Shown here piece by piece: positions 5,536 through 7,426 of a stretch of DNA of 7,426 nt. The position numbers and the translations under genes are program-made. Under the pieces are notes generated by a model that worked only from the letters and a program-made list of their open reading frames with translations, was not told the origin of the DNA and searched no databases. This DNA comes from Sedimentisphaerales bacterium. Its GTDB lineage: Bacteria; Planctomycetota; Phycisphaerae; Sedimentisphaerales; Anaerobacaceae. The DNA lies in contig DAOVMB010000105.1 of NCBI GenBank assembly GCA_030630905.1, positions 1-7,426 on the forward strand, read 5' to 3'. The stretch's first letter is position 1. Each line of letters starts with the position of its first letter.

Positions 5536-7426
5536 TCAGTTCGATTCGTACGGCCCTATTTCCTCGACTGGAATAGGTTCGAAAAGAATTGACTTAAGTA
5601 TAGCCACATTACTCAGAAATCCATGTCCATGTGTTATCTGTTTCTCTTCTATAGGCTTCTCGGTAAACGTATTGAGTGCTGTCTTCTGCACCTGACCATC
5701 CCGTAGGAAAGTACTGCCGCATCTGGCAAAAACATTGCGGCAAATAAAGTTCATATTTGCATTGGCCTTGAGATCAGCCAACTCGGGATATCGGCTCGCA
5801 TAGGGAGATTTACTTGCCTGCGGGAGAAAACGCTCAATAGATTCGAGCCAGCGTTTCTCATTCCAGCGGCTGAAGCTGAGCCCCGCGAGGCAATCGATAA
5901 AGATATTACCCTCCACGAGATTCTCCTTGCCCCCATGGATTTGGACGCCGCCAAAATTAACAGCTCCGCATCGCTCGAAGATGTTTCCGTAAACTGCGAC
6001 GCCGGAGATCATGTCATCCAGTCGGACGCCGGCGGCACCGTGCTGTGTACCACCTCCTATATCGCTCCATCGATTCCAGCGAATAACAACACCGCGATAC
6101 AGCGGATTGCCGAACATATCGAGCCCGCCCTGATCATCCGATTCTCGAACGACATTCCGGATGACATTCAGTTCAATAAGGTGATCATTGCCCTCGATGC
6201 GCAGGGCTGAGGAAGGTATATTCTCAAAAAAGTTGTGTGCGATTCGGTTGCCACAACCGTCGAGACGAACCGCCGGAGCGTAGGTACGCTTAAGACGTGA
6301 AATGTTAAAAACCTTGCAATTCTCCACAAAGTGCCGGCCAGGTGTCAAAGTCTGGCGGTCCCCGCCGGTTACACGCATCCCACCACAGCCGAGCGTGTGC
6401 ATTATACACCCGAAGATACCGTGGCCTTGTCCGCCTTCAACGACGACCGCATCGCCACCGAGTCTCTGTATTGTACAATTGGATACCAAGCAATCAGCTC
6501 CCCCATTAATATGAATCCCGTTGCCACGTCCTTCCTGTAGTGTTAATCTATCGAGAATCACATGTTCGACATCAGTCATCATTATAAAAGGTTGATCAAA
6601 CACACTTAAGACTATTTCTGCTTTCGATGCCTCGATTCCTTCCGGGGTAAGCCAATAAATCATTGCTGTACGGCGATCAAGATACCATTCCTCCTCGGTG
6701 TCGATTTCTCGAAACACATTCAGCGCGTAGTATCGTTGGTCCTTTCGATAACCGTAGTTGGAATAGGGTTTGGACAATGTGAACGTTCGGGTATCCGGAT
6801 CAATTGAAGCAACTTTCTGAAACTCCTCGAACCAGTCCCAGAACCAGTAGCCATATAGGCGCACATCCGGCTCATCAAGCCATTGACATGGCCGATCCTC
6901 AACATAGCCGAACTTCCCATCTCGACATCCTTCAATCCGGTTCCATACCTTGAAGGTATCTTTGCCGAAAATATCGCCGGTCTTGACGAAGCCCTCGTTC
7001 GGCCAGCGGGCGAGCGTCTGGGGCTTGCCATCGACGAACAACTCAGGGCAACGACGTAGCGCCGTAGCATCTCCAAGATCCTCAAGACCCAGGGTCTTGA
7101 GGTCGGCTTCCAACACGCGGTCGCGAATACGTACATCGAGCTTGTTACGAAGTTTAGAATCTGAGATTGGCTTCCATTCGCTGATTCGAACACCACCGCG
7201 GAAGATGGCCGTTTGGCCCGAAGCCACCTGATAAACAATTGGCATAGCAGCGGTGCCGGAGTCCTCGGATGTGAGTTTCAGAGTCTGCTCGAATGGATAC
7301 TCCCCGCCAGCAATAACGACCCTCACACCCCCTTTGGGCAGTCTTCCGGATCGCGATTGCTTCAATGATCGTACGGCATCGCGCGCCCTTTCCACAGTAC
7401 GGAAAGGCTTCTTTTGCGATCCGTTC
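5536..7426 (-). CDS. Right-handed beta-helix glycosidase-like protein, GH141-like (N-terminus outside window)
   Basis: The frame is open to the right edge. Ten codons precede the GTG at 7395 and read NGSQKKPFRT, joining into the family's usual KPF-T-ERARDAVR opening, so GTG 7395 is internal and any signal peptide lies outside. Counting from the first visible residue (629 seen), landmarks are KPFRTVERARDAVR (6-19), SEDSGTA (53-59), the inserted-domain motif ELFVDGKPQTLARWPNEGF (128-146), GYWFWDWFEEFQKVASID (192-209) and EWYLDRRTAMIYWL (246-259). Repeated beta-helix rungs follow (about 280-520), with turns such as NGIHINGGADCLVSNCTI and GVAVYGNIFERCG. These are typical of secreted beta-helix proteins annotated as GH141 or GH120-like. 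Two acidic pairs, ESDDQGG (about 430) and RLDDMISG (about 471), are spaced about 41 residues apart. This agrees with my memory of the catalytic Asp pair in GH141, which I could not verify. The likely role is extracellular or periplasmic glycan cleavage. Beta-helix assignment is firm; enzyme class is tentative. Confidence 0.85.
   Translation of the reverse strand, partial: NGSQKKPFRTVERARDAVRSLKQSRSGRLPKGGVRVVIAGGEYPFEQTLKLTSEDSGTAAMPIVYQVASGQTAIFRGGVRISEWKPISDSKLRNKLDVRIRDRVLEADLKTLGLEDLGDATALRRCPELFVDGKPQTLARWPNEGFVKTGDIFGKDTFKVWNRIEGCRDGKFGYVEDRPCQWLDEPDVRLYGYWFWDWFEEFQKVASIDPDTRTFTLSKPYSNYGYRKDQRYYALNVFREIDTEEEWYLDRRTAMIYWLTPEGIEASKAEIVLSVFDQPFIMMTDVEHVILDRLTLQEGRGNGIHINGGADCLVSNCTIQRLGGDAVVVEGGQGHGIFGCIMHTLGCGGMRVTGGDRQTLTPGRHFVENCKVFNISRLKRTYAPAVRLDGCGNRIAHNFFENIPSSALRIEGNDHLIELNVIRNVVRESDDQGGLDMFGNPLYRGVVIRWNRWSDIGGGTQHGAAGVRLDDMISGVAVYGNIFERCGAVNFGGVQIHGGKENLVEGNIFIDCLAGLSFSRWNEKRWLESIERFLPQASKSPYASRYPELADLKANANMNFICRNVFARCGSTFLRDGQVQKTALNTFTEKPIEEKQITHGHGFLSNVAILKSILFEPIPVEEIGPYESN

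Overview
The window looks like a piece of a carbohydrate- and sulfate-ester-degrading region from a sulfatase-rich bacterium of the PVC group (Planctomycetes such as Phycisphaerae, or Lentisphaerota/Kiritimatiellota). That placement is inference. It rests on the sulfatase C-terminal type, the co-occurrence of large secreted carbohydrate-active proteins with a sulfatase, and the generous intergenic spacing. No rRNA or housekeeping gene is present to fix the taxon.

Layout. On the + strand, bases 2-625 hold the C-terminal 207 residues of an arylsulfatase whose catalytic N-terminus lies left of the window. A small Lys/Arg-rich protein of unknown function follows (690-1076). Then come a clean tRNA-Ser(GCU) gene with a plausible promoter (1156-1290) and a broken IS701-type transposase (1461-1871) whose recognisable homology stops at about 1790. 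Bases 1872-2152 are an AT-richer stretch without a convincing gene. The rest is on the - strand: a 1011-residue secreted TIM-barrel-type hydrolase (5188 down to 2153), a 347-base intergenic region containing a possible promoter, a 13-bp palindrome and a possible 17-codon ORF, and a right-handed beta-helix protein resembling GH141/beta-helix glycosidases (from the right edge down to 5536), whose N-terminus is cut by the window edge.

How the genes fit together. The sulfatase could remove sulfate esters, and the beta-helix protein and the large secreted protein could cleave glycosidic bonds, so the locus is consistent with use of a sulfated polysaccharide or glycoprotein glycan. The sulfatase block and the two - strand genes converge. 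Between them sit the tRNA and the truncated transposase, which look like a rearrangement boundary. No phage-defence system, CRISPR array or other classical accessory system is visible. The most interesting item is the 1011-residue protein: it has a retaining-glycosidase-like Asp/Glu pair in a context I cannot assign to a named family with confidence.
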